64,000 nt of DNA from Bathymodiolus brooksi (taxonomy: Eukaryota; Mollusca; Bivalvia; Mytilida; Modiolidae), in assembly GCA_963680875.1 (NCBI GenBank), contig OY804578.1, positions 99,787,689 through 99,851,688 on the forward strand, in the 5' to 3' direction. The position numbers and the translations under genes are program-made. The notes below the pieces were generated by a model that had not been told where the DNA came from, did not search any database, and worked only from the letters and a program-made list of their open reading frames with translations. Positions 63,618 to 64,000 of this stretch are shown here, in pieces; the stretch's first letter is position 1, and each line of letters opens with the position of its first letter.

Positions 63618-64000
63618 TGAATAAGTCCAGTCAGGAGATTATCTTGCTATTGAATTGATAAAAGTCAACAGTGGTCTCCCTTTCTACATAGAAAAAACAC
63701 TAAACTAATGTGAGCCTTGAAGCAGAACTCTGTTACTCCGTCTGGAAACTAAAATGCAGACCAATTGCATATAACCATGAAATAATATATATTATAAACA
63801 GGCTATTTGATATACCATCTGTGTCTTCTTAAGAAGAGATCAAAGGCCCCAAGTTTATGTAAACTGGGACACTTTTGAAATGATAAATAATCTGTACAGG
63901 TATATGCCTGTCAGTGTAATGTTTGTGTAGACATTAGTATATATACTATATTTAGATATAAATGCTTAAAATAGATAAGTACCTTAATAAAGCATCAGGC
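63618..64000. other. Window end, unassigned
   Basis: Nothing recognised. Confidence 0.4.

Overview
The window looks like an intergenic or intronic stretch of a eukaryotic genome, most likely a bivalve mollusc and perhaps a mytilid mussel. It is AT-rich, has no intact protein-coding gene and is packed with dispersed repeats. The assignment rests on repeats I recognise from bivalve DNA: tRNA-headed SINEs whose tail reads GGTGTTTAACGCCACTTTC in antisense; an element ending in TGACCCTTTGGGTCA followed by GGTGAGCTAA; and a repeat carrying GGTGAACTCAGGTGCTCCGG. This is recognition from memory, not a database search, so the family-level guess is softer than 'bivalve'.

Layout. 1-1.2 kb: repeat fragments. 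1.24-2.15 kb: CpG-rich 29-bp minisatellite. 3.01-11.89 kb: about 240 copies of a 37-bp satellite, with the two arms of a dispersed element (here Fam-A) on either side. 12-20 kb: SINEs of three head types, a MITE with TTAA target duplication, several large inverted repeats and copies of a second dispersed family (Fam-C). 20.2-22.95 kb: about 74 copies of an unrelated 37-bp repeat inside a third family (Fam-B). 24.5-25.3 kb: decayed retroelement ORF. 25.8-26.7 kb: 193-bp duplication and 21-bp array. 27.77-29.07 kb: foldback element with arms over 600 bp. 29-35 kb: more Fam-A, -B and -C copies, one Fam-C copy holding a 30-bp array. 35-41 kb: AT-rich DNA with a 34-bp array and an inverted repeat. 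41.4-43.4 kb: non-autonomous element with internal 163-bp repeats. 45.5-48.7 kb: non-LTR retrotransposon 3' end, and two near-identical 471-bp MITEs that appear to have moved together with 1.26 kb between them. 49-64 kb: dispersed repeats, 31-, 26- and 19-bp arrays, SINEs, a pogo/mariner-like MITE and a possible first coding exon on the minus strand near 60.26 kb.

The theme of the window is how tandem arrays start. At least three arrays (37 bp at 3-11.9 kb, 37 bp at 20.2-22.9 kb, 30 bp at 31.7-31.95 kb) lie inside dispersed elements whose other copies in this same window hold one unit at that position. The 34-bp, 26-bp and 21-bp arrays probably follow the same rule. The window therefore shows before and after states of satellite birth. 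No cellular pathway or operon can be read from it. All positions were counted by eye from the printed sequence; copy numbers are array length divided by unit length.
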